Origin: JANQPD01 sp963715655
GTDB lineage: Bacteria > Bacteroidota > Bacteroidia > Flavobacteriales > Schleiferiaceae
Assembly: GCA_963715655.1 (NCBI GenBank)
Contig: OY970262.1
Location: 744,001 to 808,000, forward strand
DNA length: 64,000 nt
Direction of reading: 5' to 3'
Shown: positions 17,043-26,008 of the stretch, one piece after another
Layout of the letters: each line of letters starts with the position of its first letter
How positions within the stretch are numbered: the first letter of the stretch is position 1
Translations under genes and position numbers: made by a program
The notes under the pieces: generated by a model
Databases searched by the model: none
Told to the model about the DNA's origin: nothing
What the model saw: only the letters and a program-made list of their open reading frames with translations

Positions 17043-19283
17043 ATGAAAATGCAAAAATTACTTTTTAGTATAGTAGCGTTAGTAGCTATTACACTTAGCG
17101 CAGCCGGGCAAACGTATCCGTTTCGTTCGCTTAGTGCTATTAATCAGCGTGTAGATCTTGCCGCTTGTAATGATTCTTCCATCTTTCACAATGATACCGT
17201 AAATACCGTGGGTATTGTGCAGTACAGTGGTGGTTTATCTGAAGTTGCTTCTAGTTCAGTATTAGGCGGTTACCGTCCTTTTATTCATATTGTAGATACC
17301 ACAAATGGTGGTGTAGGTACGTTTAACGCCATTGAAGTAATGGGTATTTACCAAAATGCTACCGGCTCTTTTCAAGCATACACACAGTTTACCAACTTAT
17401 TAGCGGGTGATGTTGTGCGCATTAAAGGGTATGTAAATAGTTTTAACAATGGTTTACAAATTACTACGCTAGATGCTAATTCACTTACCATCTTAAGCAG
17501 TGCTACGCCTCCGGCAGCTGATACTATTCCTGTTGGAGTTTTAAATGATCCTAGTCGTATAAACTTACCGCAAACCGGTGAGCAGTGGGAAGGCAAGCGA
17601 GTAACCTTTACCAACGTAACGGTTTCTGAAGTGGTGCCTTTCGGCAACGGTCGTATTAGTTTTAACGTAATTGATGGTGCCGGAAATAAAATCAACGTTT
17701 CTGATCGTTATTTAGCTATTAAAACTTCATCGCACCAAGTGGTAAACCCAAACAGCCCAAGCACTACCGGAACCGGAAGTTTTGTAGCGCCTGTACCGGG
17801 AACATTTTACACATCTATGACAGGTGTTATTCGCCACGATGGTAACGGATGCTTTACCGGAGGTGGAAGCCGTGGATATGAAATAAACCCAACCGCAGTA
17901 AGTGATTTAGTTATTGGGTTTGCTCCTCCCTTTATTACTGATGTAGATCGTGATCCTAAAGTACCAACCCCAACGCAAGACGTGGAAATTTCTGCAACTA
18001 TTACTGATTTTGACGGAAGCGTAGATAGCGTTGCCATTGCTTGGACAGCAGATCCAACGCTTGCACCTTCTCAATTTCCAAAGTTTAAAATGACGTTGGC
18101 TATTGGTTCAAGTGATGAATATGAGTACGATATTCCTAAGCAACCAAACGGAACGTTGGTACGCTACTATATTTATGCAGAAGATAATGCTGCAAATCCA
18201 TCATACATTCCTAGTAAGCCAACCGTGCAGGTAGAACCAAATTTCTTGTTTTACAACGTACGTTTAAACGGATTAACCATTCCTGATGTACAGTTTTCTT
18301 TGGCTCCAAACGGTGATTCACCCTACCTAGGTGCAACTGTAAAAGTAAGAGGTGTGGTTACGGCATCTGCCAAAGCCCAAGATTTAGGATACGTATATAT
18401 TCAAGATCCTAATTACACAGAATATGCAGGTGTAGCCGTGGTAGGTAACCCAGATTTAGCTGCACTTTACCGTAATCAGTGGGTAGAAATTGAAGGACAA
18501 GTAGAAGAGAGTTTTGGCTTTACCCGCATTATTGCTAATAGCGTTTTGGGTTTAGGTAGAACAGACACGATTCAGCCAATAGCTTTAAACCCATCTGATA
18601 GCAGTGCAAAAGCAAATGCTGGTTGGGAAAAGTATGAAGGTATGTTGGTGAAGTATGAAAACCCTACCGGTGGCAAGCTATTTATCAATAACGCAAACGT
18701 TGGGTTTGGTGATTATAGCATCGCTACAGATAAAGCTTTTGGTCGCAATAAATCTTCTTTAGTTTTAGCGGGTCGTCAAAGCAATTCAGCTTTCTCTAGT
18801 CTTTACGTTCAGTTAGTTACTGATTCAGTTTATGAAACTCAAGACGGAATTATGTTTGTGGGCCCTATTGAAACCAGCGATACCATGACTATGGATGCAG
18901 TAGTTGGTTTAATGGCGTATGGTTTTAACAACTACCGTATTCTTCCTCGTGCTAATGATGACTTTATCGGTTTAAACGTAACGTTAGATCCTGTTGTTGG
19001 TCGCCCAAATAACGTAAGCATTGAGGAAGTTAGCAGCAACTTGGCGGTAAGCATTTTTCCAAATCCTGCTAAAGAATATATTATAATTGAAGCTTTAGGT
19101 GAAGCCAACTTTACCGCCACGCTTTATGATTTAAACGGGCGCGTGGTAGTATCGGCTAAAAGCCAAAATGCTAACCGTACTAGCTTGAAATTAAGTAGTT
19201 TGGCACAAGGTGTTTACGTACTAAATATTGCCAATGCAAATGGCAGTAAAGTGCACACCGCCAAAGTGATGGTTACAAAATAA
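17043..19283 (+). CDS. T9SS-secreted protein with OB-fold-like domains of the nuclease-accessory type
   Basis: A 746-residue secreted protein with a signal peptide (about residues 1-22, SAAGQ). Two regions resemble the OB-fold domains found beside EEP domains in large extracellular nucleases (ExeM/NucH type) or DUF5689 domains: about residues 45-240 (TVGIVQYSGGL, VVRIKGYVNS) and about residues 420-590 (VKVRGVVTASAKAQDLGYVYIQDP, VEIEGQVEESFG, WEKYEGMLVKY). An Ig-like stretch (about residues 295-400) lies between them. The C-terminus (AVSIFPNPAKEYIIIE to HTAKVMVTK) is a type A T9SS sorting domain. No catalytic domain is visible. Lying two genes after the EEP nuclease, it may bind DNA for it, which is inference. 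A 20-bp hairpin follows the gene. Confidence 0.8.
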   Translation: MKMQKLLFSIVALVAITLSAAGQTYPFRSLSAINQRVDLAACNDSSIFHNDTVNTVGIVQYSGGLSEVASSSVLGGYRPFIHIVDTTNGGVGTFNAIEVMGIYQNATGSFQAYTQFTNLLAGDVVRIKGYVNSFNNGLQITTLDANSLTILSSATPPAADTIPVGVLNDPSRINLPQTGEQWEGKRVTFTNVTVSEVVPFGNGRISFNVIDGAGNKINVSDRYLAIKTSSHQVVNPNSPSTTGTGSFVAPVPGTFYTSMTGVIRHDGNGCFTGGGSRGYEINPTAVSDLVIGFAPPFITDVDRDPKVPTPTQDVEISATITDFDGSVDSVAIAWTADPTLAPSQFPKFKMTLAIGSSDEYEYDIPKQPNGTLVRYYIYAEDNAANPSYIPSKPTVQVEPNFLFYNVRLNGLTIPDVQFSLAPNGDSPYLGATVKVRGVVTASAKAQDLGYVYIQDPNYTEYAGVAVVGNPDLAALYRNQWVEIEGQVEESFGFTRIIANSVLGLGRTDTIQPIALNPSDSSAKANAGWEKYEGMLVKYENPTGGKLFINNANVGFGDYSIATDKAFGRNKSSLVLAGRQSNSAFSSLYVQLVTDSVYETQDGIMFVGPIETSDTMTMDAVVGLMAYGFNNYRILPRANDDFIGLNVTLDPVVGRPNNVSIEEVSSNLAVSIFPNPAKEYIIIEALGEANFTATLYDLNGRVVVSAKSQNANRTSLKLSSLAQGVYVLNIANANGSKVHTAKVMVTK

Positions 19284-19291
19284 TAAAACTA

Positions 19292-19334
19292 AAAGCATAC
19301 AGCGCGTTAATAAAATTAGCGTGTTGTATGCTTT
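19292..19334 (+). other. Long intergenic hairpin inside the surface locus
   Basis: Two 20-base arms (19292-19311 and 19315-19334) pair completely, with three G-T wobbles, around a three-base AAA loop. It starts eight bases after the stop of the T9SS gene and ends 11 bases before the lipoprotein start. The following TTTAAAC is a poor U-tract, so a stabilising or processing hairpin, or a partial terminator that sets expression levels, is as likely as full termination. Confidence 0.75.
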
Positions 19335-19345
19335 AAACATTGCAA

Positions 19346-20800
19346 ATGGGGCGTAAAAAAATTGTACAGTTTTTTGCTTTCGCAAGTTTAGTGTTGCTGT
19401 TGGCTGCTTGCCGTAAAGGAGAGTTGTCGGCTAGTAAAGAGCCGGATACTAAAATTTCTGTAGAAGCCATAAATTTAGAGGGTGAAAACCGCTTGCGCTC
19501 TCGGGTGCGTTTAAGTTGGTTTGGCACTGATGTAGATGGTTATATTGTGGGCTATGAGGTTTCCCTTGATAATCAAAATTGGAAATACACCACGCAGCAA
19601 GATTCTACTTTTCTTTTTGATTTACCCAACGGACAAATTGAAGCCGATGTAAATTTGTACGTGCGCGCCATTGATAATGATGGACTTACCGATGCTACTC
19701 CGGCCTTTTTAAAGGTGCCGATAAAAAACTCACCGCCCATGGCTAATTTTATAAACGAAAGAGGCCCGCAGGATACAGCGTACAGTGCGGCTACTTTTTT
19801 TTGGACAGCAGCAGATCAAGATGGAAATTCTAGCATTAGCGAAGTGCAGTTAAAATTCAACCAAGGAGATTGGTTTACGGTTAGTAATTCACAAAGCTTG
19901 GTTTCTTTTCTTTTAGATAGTGCTGTGCAAAATGGTACTGCCAATGCACAATTGTATTATGGCACACAAACTACTCCGCAACCTATAACGGTAAACGGTT
20001 TAAATGCCAACGGTAGTAATCAATTATACATTCGTGCTATTGATTTAGCCGGTGCCGAAAGTAAAATTGATACAGCCAATGCCTTTTATTTTAAGAATAA
20101 AACACCGGGCGTTTCTTTGCTATGGATAAATGGCCACTCGCAAAACATTGCAGTGGAGTATAAAAATTACCTTGATACTAATAATTTGCAATACGATGCT
20201 TTAAATTATGGAATTGAGCAAGGTAAGCGTCAGCCTTTGTATTGGAATCCAACTTTTAGGCTTACGCTAAGCCAGTATAAAAAAGTGTTTATCAATGCTT
20301 CTTCTGCGGAATACACCAATCCGGTAACGGGGCAAACCAGCACACTTTTAAGTTCAATAGCTCCGGTTATTCAAAATTTTACCACCGGTGGCGGTAAAGT
20401 TTTTGTAACCACATCTTTTACCAAAACTAATGTGGTAGATGTGCTTTCTGGCCCTTTTCCTATTGAAGGTTTAGTGATTAGTGCTAGCGGGCAAGCGCGT
20501 ATTTCTAATGATAGCAGTGTGGTAGTAGAACCTGCCTTTGCACGTTTGCCTAATTTAAAACCACAAACAGTGCAGTTTGGCATTGTGCCCATTAAAGCTT
20601 CCGCTGATGCAGTAACGCTTTACCGAGGTCAGTTATCAAGATTAATTGGCTGGACGGGTGATAACCTAATGGGAACCGGTAGGGTTGGAAACGATAATAA
20701 ATTGAAAGAGGTTTTTTTAGCCATAGAACTTCATAATTACAATAAAGACAGAGCGGCAGTAGCTAGCTTGGTATCTAAAATTTTGAAAGATGAATTTTAA
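19346..20800 (+). CDS. Surface-locus lipoprotein with Ig/FN3-like domains
   Basis: A 484-residue lipoprotein with the lipobox LLLAAC at about residues 17-22. The ATG at 19346 is preferred over a TTG two codons upstream. Two FN3/Ig-like domains follow (about residues 40-130, RVRLSWFGTDVDGYIVGYEVSLD, and about residues 133-245, FFWTAADQDGNSSISEVQLKF). The C-terminal half (about residues 255-484, VSLLWINGHSQNIAVEYKNYL, VFINASS, FTTGGGKVFVTTSF) has the alternating strand/helix pattern of a GATase-1- or DUF4350-like domain without an obvious catalytic triad. It overlaps the TonB receptor gene by 11 bases, suggesting the products act together. Function unknown. Confidence 0.75.
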   Translation: MGRKKIVQFFAFASLVLLLAACRKGELSASKEPDTKISVEAINLEGENRLRSRVRLSWFGTDVDGYIVGYEVSLDNQNWKYTTQQDSTFLFDLPNGQIEADVNLYVRAIDNDGLTDATPAFLKVPIKNSPPMANFINERGPQDTAYSAATFFWTAADQDGNSSISEVQLKFNQGDWFTVSNSQSLVSFLLDSAVQNGTANAQLYYGTQTTPQPITVNGLNANGSNQLYIRAIDLAGAESKIDTANAFYFKNKTPGVSLLWINGHSQNIAVEYKNYLDTNNLQYDALNYGIEQGKRQPLYWNPTFRLTLSQYKKVFINASSAEYTNPVTGQTSTLLSSIAPVIQNFTTGGGKVFVTTSFTKTNVVDVLSGPFPIEGLVISASGQARISNDSSVVVEPAFARLPNLKPQTVQFGIVPIKASADAVTLYRGQLSRLIGWTGDNLMGTGRVGNDNKLKEVFLAIELHNYNKDRAAVASLVSKILKDEF

Positions 20801-23621
20801 ACCTTTAGCTTTATTGCTACTGTTAATAGGTGGTTGGTCCGTGCAAGCACAAACCGCAGGAATATCAGGTTCTGTAAGAGATGAAAATACCGGTGAACCC
20901 TTAATTGGTGCTACCATCCTGTTAGTAGGTACGTATAAAGGAACTTCCGCAGATTTTAATGGTCAGTATGTAATTAATGATGTAAAGCCTGGAGACTACC
21001 AAGTTAAAGTGCAATTTATCGGTTATGAAACCAAGCTGTATAACGGTATATCCTTAATTGCTGGGCAAACCAAAACCTTAAATATTACGCTAAGGCCACA
21101 AACAGAATCTTTACAAGAAGTAACGGTGGTAGGTAGAAAAAGCCAGGTAAACCTTGAGCTTGCCGCCAGTGAGGTAACTATAAAGGCAGATGATATTGAG
21201 GACATGAATGCCCGCGATGTAAAGGAAGTATTGGAAATGCAAGCTGGTGTTATAAAAACGCAGGATGGTTTGCAAATACGGGGCGCACGAGTGTATGAAA
21301 CCGAATACATTGTAGATGGAATTAGCGCACAAGATCCGCTTGCCGGCACCGGTTTTGGTGTAGATGTAAGTAGCGGAGCGGTATCTAGTGTAGATTTAAT
21401 TACCGGTGGGGTGGGTGCCGAATACGGTGGTGGTTCTTCTGGTGTTGTAAACACAAAAATTAGAGAAGGTGGCGATAAATTTCAGTTTTCGGGAAGTTGG
21501 CAGCGTGATAATTTGGGTAATGTAAATGCAGCCACTTCGTTTAATACTGATAGGGTAGAGATAAGCATTGGCACACCGCTTACCAAGAATAAGAAACTCA
21601 CGCTTTTTACCAACTTAAGTACCTTACATACGGATGAGTATTTTGGTGCTACGGCCAGCCAATTAAACAGTTCCTTATTTACAGATAACCCGGAATTTTG
21701 GGCGCCACGCCAAACCAACAGCTACACCAACACTATAAAACTGGCGTATAAAATTGCGGGTGGTACTAAAGTTACTGTCACCAATCAGCATTCTCTAAAC
21801 ATTAATCAAAATACTAGAACCTTACAAATTGTAGGTTTTGATGCCATTTTAACGCCCGGTTTTCAATACAACCGTTCGTTGAATTTAGATAATGCTACCA
21901 CGTACACGCATCATTCTAATTTAACCGCGCTTAACGTTAACCATATTATAAACAAAAATTGGGGGCTTAATTTTTCTGCCGGTCGTTTGTTTACCAACCT
22001 TAGAGCCGATGCCAATGGCCGCCCGTTTAGAACAGAAACGGTAGATCAAATTTTAGATGAAGATAATATTGTAACAGATCCGGTTGGTGTGTTTAATCCA
22101 AACGATCCTTCGGGGATTTATTTTGTGCTACCCGGAGATGGTTTGGTAAACAACGGTGGTATTTCCTCTACGTGGCATGATCACTATGCTAGCGAATACA
22201 CACTAAAAGCAAAAGCTACCTACATATCCGGTAAAGTGCATGAAATGAGTTTTGGTTGGCAACATGCTTTTAAAGAATACCAATGGGTAGATGTAACCCG
22301 TCCGTGGGTTGGTGCACCCATCCGAATAGATGAAAACACTACTACACCAAGCATAAGTATTGGCAGCAGCAATGATATTTGGAAAGTGAAACCACAAGAT
22401 GGTGGCATTTTTTATCAAGATAAAATTACCTACAAAGGAATTATTGCCACTTTAGGTTTTCGCTTTAATTATTGGGCTCCGGGTGCTTTTGCAGATAATG
22501 CGGTGGCCACGCCACAGGCACCTGTTATTGACCAAGTACGTAAAGATTACACAAGTAAAACCACTGAAATTGCCGGCTTACGTTGGAAAGCACGTTTACT
22601 ACCAAAAATCAACGTTTCGTTTCCCGTTACGGAGAATAATGTATTGTACTTTAATTACGGACATAGTATGCGCTTGCCGCACCCACGCTTTCTTTACGCG
22701 GGTTTAGATTCTAAGTTTCAAGATCAATCGTTTTTGTCTAGTTTAGGTAACCCTGATTTAGACCCTGAAGTAAATGTATCGTACGAGATTGGTTTAAAAT
22801 CGTTAATAACCAAAGATTTAGGCCTAACGTTTACCGGATACAACAACAATCGTTTTGACTATATCGTGTCGCGGTCTGTTTTGGTTAAAGATCAAACGGG
22901 TCGCACGGTTACTAAAACGTTTTATATTAATCAGGATTACGCAAAAATTTATGGGGTAGAGTTAGGCGTAAATTATAGAATAGGTAAATACCTGCGCACC
23001 TTTAGCAATGTGGGTTATCAGGTGGCACGTGGTAAATCAAACTCGGCCAGAGAAAGTGCTTTACAAATTGAGCAAAATGGTGAAGTAAGTCTTACCTCCG
23101 AGCAGTTTTTAGCGTTTGACCGTCCTTGGAATATTAACTCAGGAATCATCTTTGAACCGGATAGCACCTTGCCGATTGCGGGTTTAAATTTAACTGGTTT
23201 AAACGTGTATTTAAGTTATCAATACACCAGCGGGTTTAGATATACCCCTCAAAAGCAAATTAGCGTAAATGAACTTGGCCGTCCGGAATATGAACCGCAA
23301 CCCGATTTATTCTTGAGCGAAAACGCGGTGGGTTGGCATCGCTTTGATTTGAAATTAGGGTACCGCATTCCTGTAAACTTAGGTAGGGGAAGAGGTATTT
23401 CACTATCAATGGAAATAAGAAACATTTTGAACAACCAAAATGCGCAAATTATAAATCCGGTAACTGGGCGTGCGTATGAGTATGGAGATGATGTGCCTAA
23501 TACATGGCGCGACCCTCGTCCTGAGTTTAACGGCCCGCAAGAAACAGGTGTAGATCCGCGCAATCCGGCTCGCTACGAAGCTCCTCGTCAAATTTTATAT
23601 GGCATTGCTTTTAAATTTTAA
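20790..23621 (+). CDS. TonB-dependent outer-membrane receptor with carboxypeptidase-regulatory-like N-terminal domain
   Basis: A 943-residue outer-membrane transporter. After a signal peptide (about residues 1-21, WSVQAQ) comes a CarboxypepD_reg-like domain (about residues 24-105, ISGSVRDENTGEPLIGATILLVGT), then a plug domain (about residues 120-230, VLEMQAGVIKTQDGLQIRGARVYETE, EYGGGSSGVVN) and a 22-strand barrel ending in Phe (LYGIAFKF). Such receptors import ligands with TonB energy. No SusD-like gene accompanies it, so it is not a classical glycan SusCD pair. Its neighbours are lipoproteins, T9SS cargo and a PorV-like protein. The substrate is unknown; products of the secreted nuclease are one guess. 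Confidence 0.92.
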   Translation: MNFKPLALLLLLIGGWSVQAQTAGISGSVRDENTGEPLIGATILLVGTYKGTSADFNGQYVINDVKPGDYQVKVQFIGYETKLYNGISLIAGQTKTLNITLRPQTESLQEVTVVGRKSQVNLELAASEVTIKADDIEDMNARDVKEVLEMQAGVIKTQDGLQIRGARVYETEYIVDGISAQDPLAGTGFGVDVSSGAVSSVDLITGGVGAEYGGGSSGVVNTKIREGGDKFQFSGSWQRDNLGNVNAATSFNTDRVEISIGTPLTKNKKLTLFTNLSTLHTDEYFGATASQLNSSLFTDNPEFWAPRQTNSYTNTIKLAYKIAGGTKVTVTNQHSLNINQNTRTLQIVGFDAILTPGFQYNRSLNLDNATTYTHHSNLTALNVNHIINKNWGLNFSAGRLFTNLRADANGRPFRTETVDQILDEDNIVTDPVGVFNPNDPSGIYFVLPGDGLVNNGGISSTWHDHYASEYTLKAKATYISGKVHEMSFGWQHAFKEYQWVDVTRPWVGAPIRIDENTTTPSISIGSSNDIWKVKPQDGGIFYQDKITYKGIIATLGFRFNYWAPGAFADNAVATPQAPVIDQVRKDYTSKTTEIAGLRWKARLLPKINVSFPVTENNVLYFNYGHSMRLPHPRFLYAGLDSKFQDQSFLSSLGNPDLDPEVNVSYEIGLKSLITKDLGLTFTGYNNNRFDYIVSRSVLVKDQTGRTVTKTFYINQDYAKIYGVELGVNYRIGKYLRTFSNVGYQVARGKSNSARESALQIEQNGEVSLTSEQFLAFDRPWNINSGIIFEPDSTLPIAGLNLTGLNVYLSYQYTSGFRYTPQKQISVNELGRPEYEPQPDLFLSENAVGWHRFDLKLGYRIPVNLGRGRGISLSMEIRNILNNQNAQIINPVTGRAYEYGDDVPNTWRDPRPEFNGPQETGVDPRNPARYEAPRQILYGIAFKF

Positions 23622-23623
23622 TA

Positions 23624-24640
23624 ATGAAGCACGGCAAATACATAGTATCAGTTCTTTTGGTATCGTTTATAAGCGTATCGGCTTTGGCGCAAGTACTACC
23701 TAATTTTGGTGGCGAGCGTGCGGGTTTATCGGCTTTAAGCTTTTTGAAAAATGATATGAGCACCCGTTCTTTGGGTATGGCAGGCACCAGCGTAGCCCTA
23801 GATGGCGATGCGTACAGTATTATAAATAATCCGGCAGCCCTTACTGATTTAAAAAGTCAGAGCTACGCACTTTCATCCTTGTTTTTAGGTGGTGGAGTAA
23901 ATCAATCTTTTGTAGGCGCTTCGTTTCCGCTAAAAAATGAGGTAAGCGTTTTGTCCTTTAGCGTAAATGCGCTTAACTCAGGAGAAATGGAGGAGCGCAC
24001 AGAGTTTCAACCGCTTGGCACGGGACGCACGGTTTCAGTGGCTAACATGGCTTTTGGCGCAACATATAGCCGTCAGCTTTCAGCTTTATTTAGTGCAGGC
24101 GTTACGTTAAAATATATTTATGAAGGCATTGCCGGTTACACCAATCACACGGCCACGGTAGATGTTGCCTTTATATATAAAACCGATTTCAAAGATTTAA
24201 AATTTGCGGTTATGTTGCAAAATTTTGGGGGTAACTCGGCCTTGGGTTCAGAAACAGATATTCCGGTGGTGTTTAACAGAAGCACAGGAATGGCGCTTGA
24301 AAGCAATACCGTGCCTACCGTTTTTAGCTTGGGCGCCAGCTTTGTGCCTTGGAAGGTAGAAGACCATAGTATATTGGCAGCTATTCAATTAAATCATCCA
24401 AATGATAATGCAGAAAACTTCCGCTTGGGTGTAGAATATGAATACCACGATTTATTTTTTGCAAGAGCCGGTTATAAAATTAGCGTGCAAGATCAGAATT
24501 ACCCAACGGTGGGTTTTGGTCTTAGAAGTCGCTTGGGCGGACATCCGTTTTATATTGATTACGGTATGAATCCTACCAACCACATGGGCTTGCAGCATAA
24601 TTTAGGTTTACGTTTTACCATTAACAATGAGTCGCGCTAG
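23624..24640 (+). CDS. PorV/PorQ-family outer-membrane protein
   Basis: A 338-residue predicted outer-membrane barrel with a signal peptide (about residues 1-22, VSALAQ). The early mature segment FLKNDMSTRSLGMAGTSVALDGDAYSIINNPAAL is the hallmark of the PorV/PorQ (UPF0164/FadL-like) family, and the rest is barrel strands. PorV is the T9SS shuttle that carries cargo from the SprA pore to the attachment complex, and PorQ belongs to that complex. Sitting in a locus with three T9SS cargo genes, this paralogue may be dedicated to them or form part of a surface complex. It is two bases after the TonB receptor and two before the next lipoprotein, so clearly cotranscribed. Confidence 0.85.
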   Translation: MKHGKYIVSVLLVSFISVSALAQVLPNFGGERAGLSALSFLKNDMSTRSLGMAGTSVALDGDAYSIINNPAALTDLKSQSYALSSLFLGGGVNQSFVGASFPLKNEVSVLSFSVNALNSGEMEERTEFQPLGTGRTVSVANMAFGATYSRQLSALFSAGVTLKYIYEGIAGYTNHTATVDVAFIYKTDFKDLKFAVMLQNFGGNSALGSETDIPVVFNRSTGMALESNTVPTVFSLGASFVPWKVEDHSILAAIQLNHPNDNAENFRLGVEYEYHDLFFARAGYKISVQDQNYPTVGFGLRSRLGGHPFYIDYGMNPTNHMGLQHNLGLRFTINNESR

Positions 24641-24641
24641 T

Positions 24642-25862
24642 ATGAACATCCAAAAATATTTTACGCTGCTTTTATTGTGCACATTAGGTTTTACCTTTAC
24701 TTCTTGTGAAGATTATTTTGGTGAAAAAACAGATTTAGGCTTTATAGAAATCCCTGAATTTAGTAACCGAGAAGTAGCTTATGTGCCAATTTTACCTGTA
24801 TTAAATCAATTTGAGCGGCCTACGGATATTTGCATTGGTTTTGACCAGTTAATTTATGTAGTAGATTCTGCCAACGAAGCGGTAATTGCCCTAGATGAAG
24901 CCGGTAGAGAAATAGGGCGTACCACCATTCCCGGTGCACGCAGCGTAACACAAGATAGGCGGTTCGATTTATTGGTTATCGGTACGTTTGATACTACTAT
25001 TGTAACCGGTGGAAGTCCTAACAATCTAACATTCAGTGCTATTTACAGGGTGCGTTTACAAACGGCTAATGGCTACGGAATTAATAATGCACGTATTATC
25101 CGTAAAATAGTACATCCCTTTTTTGAGAAAAATAGTTTTAGTGGTAATGATAGATTGGTCACGTTTAACCGTATAGGCGTTTTAGGTGATGACTTAAACC
25201 CACTAAGAAACAATCAATATTACGTAAGCCGTAGTGGCCCCGGTAGCAATGCTTTTGGCCCTAATGATGCTGTGTTTTTATTTGGTAATGATGATAAACT
25301 TGTAACGCGCGTTTCAGTAAACACCAGCAGCGGCTTGTTTAATGACTATTTTCAAATGCCCAATGGTATAGGTACGCTTACGCAGCCACCACAGTTTACA
25401 GCCAGTAATAGCCGCGATTTCATTTACACCTCTTTAGATGCTAGCAATGCTTTACAAGTACAATACATTGAATTTTTAGAAGCGGAATTTGGTGCTGAGT
25501 GGCGGCCACGCATTTTAGCAAGTGGAGATACTTCTAAGGCGGATGGCTTTATAAACAGTCCTAATAAATTTAGTATGCCGTATGATGTTACCATTGCCGG
25601 TGATGCTACCAAATTTATTTTTGTTGTAGATGCCGCTAGCGATTCCCTTCATCAGTTTACTATAAACGGATTAGAGGGTGTTTTACCACCCGCTGCTACC
25701 GGTATTAAAAAATATAAAAAAGCCAGTTTTGGCGGTACAGGCAGCGGAGTTACACAATTCAATCATCCGCAGGCAGTGGCGTATTACAATGAGATTTTAT
25801 ACGTAGCCGATACGCGCAACGGTAGAATATTACGCTTTAAGCTTACGCTTGATTTTGATTAA
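24642..25862 (+). CDS. NHL-repeat-like lipoprotein of the surface locus
   Basis: A 406-residue lipoprotein. With the ATG at 24642 the signal MNIQKYFTLLLLCTLGFTF leads to the lipobox TSC; an ATG five codons upstream overlapping the previous gene is also possible. The mature part shows beta-propeller-like repeats resembling NHL blades (FERPTDICIGFDQLIYVVDSANEAVIALD near residue 60 and FNHPQAVAYYNEILYVADTRNGRILRFKL near the C-terminus). Propellers of this kind mediate protein or ligand binding. It is the last gene of the seven-gene locus. Confidence 0.8.
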   Translation: MNIQKYFTLLLLCTLGFTFTSCEDYFGEKTDLGFIEIPEFSNREVAYVPILPVLNQFERPTDICIGFDQLIYVVDSANEAVIALDEAGREIGRTTIPGARSVTQDRRFDLLVIGTFDTTIVTGGSPNNLTFSAIYRVRLQTANGYGINNARIIRKIVHPFFEKNSFSGNDRLVTFNRIGVLGDDLNPLRNNQYYVSRSGPGSNAFGPNDAVFLFGNDDKLVTRVSVNTSSGLFNDYFQMPNGIGTLTQPPQFTASNSRDFIYTSLDASNALQVQYIEFLEAEFGAEWRPRILASGDTSKADGFINSPNKFSMPYDVTIAGDATKFIFVVDAASDSLHQFTINGLEGVLPPAATGIKKYKKASFGGTGSGVTQFNHPQAVAYYNEILYVADTRNGRILRFKLTLDFD

Positions 25863-25994
25863 ATCAAAAGTCTAAACACTCCTAAAAATGCTGTTTTTAT
25901 CTTTTGTGCAAACCGTTAATTTGTTCAGAGGTATCTATAAATAAATGGAAAGCTTGTAAGAAGTTGGCGGGTGTGCAAGCTCAATAGTTTAGCC

Positions 25995-26002
25995 TATATT
26001 TG
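25995..26002 (+). promoter_or_regulatory. -7 promoter element of the CTD-only protein
   Basis: TATATTTG matches TAnnTTTG exactly and ends six bases before the ATG at 26009. It lies downstream of a TTG start that would give a longer protein, so it supports the ATG. Confidence 0.55.
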
Positions 26003-26008
26003 TTTGAA

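Noticed and set aside
17043..19283. Naming 17043-19283 a nuclease
   Set aside because: Only OB-fold-like and sorting domains are visible; no EEP or other catalytic motif is present, so it is called an accessory-type protein.
20790..25862. Classical SusCD polysaccharide utilisation locus
   Set aside because: There is no SusD-like lipoprotein and no glycoside hydrolase; the lipoproteins have FN3/GATase-like and NHL-like patterns instead.
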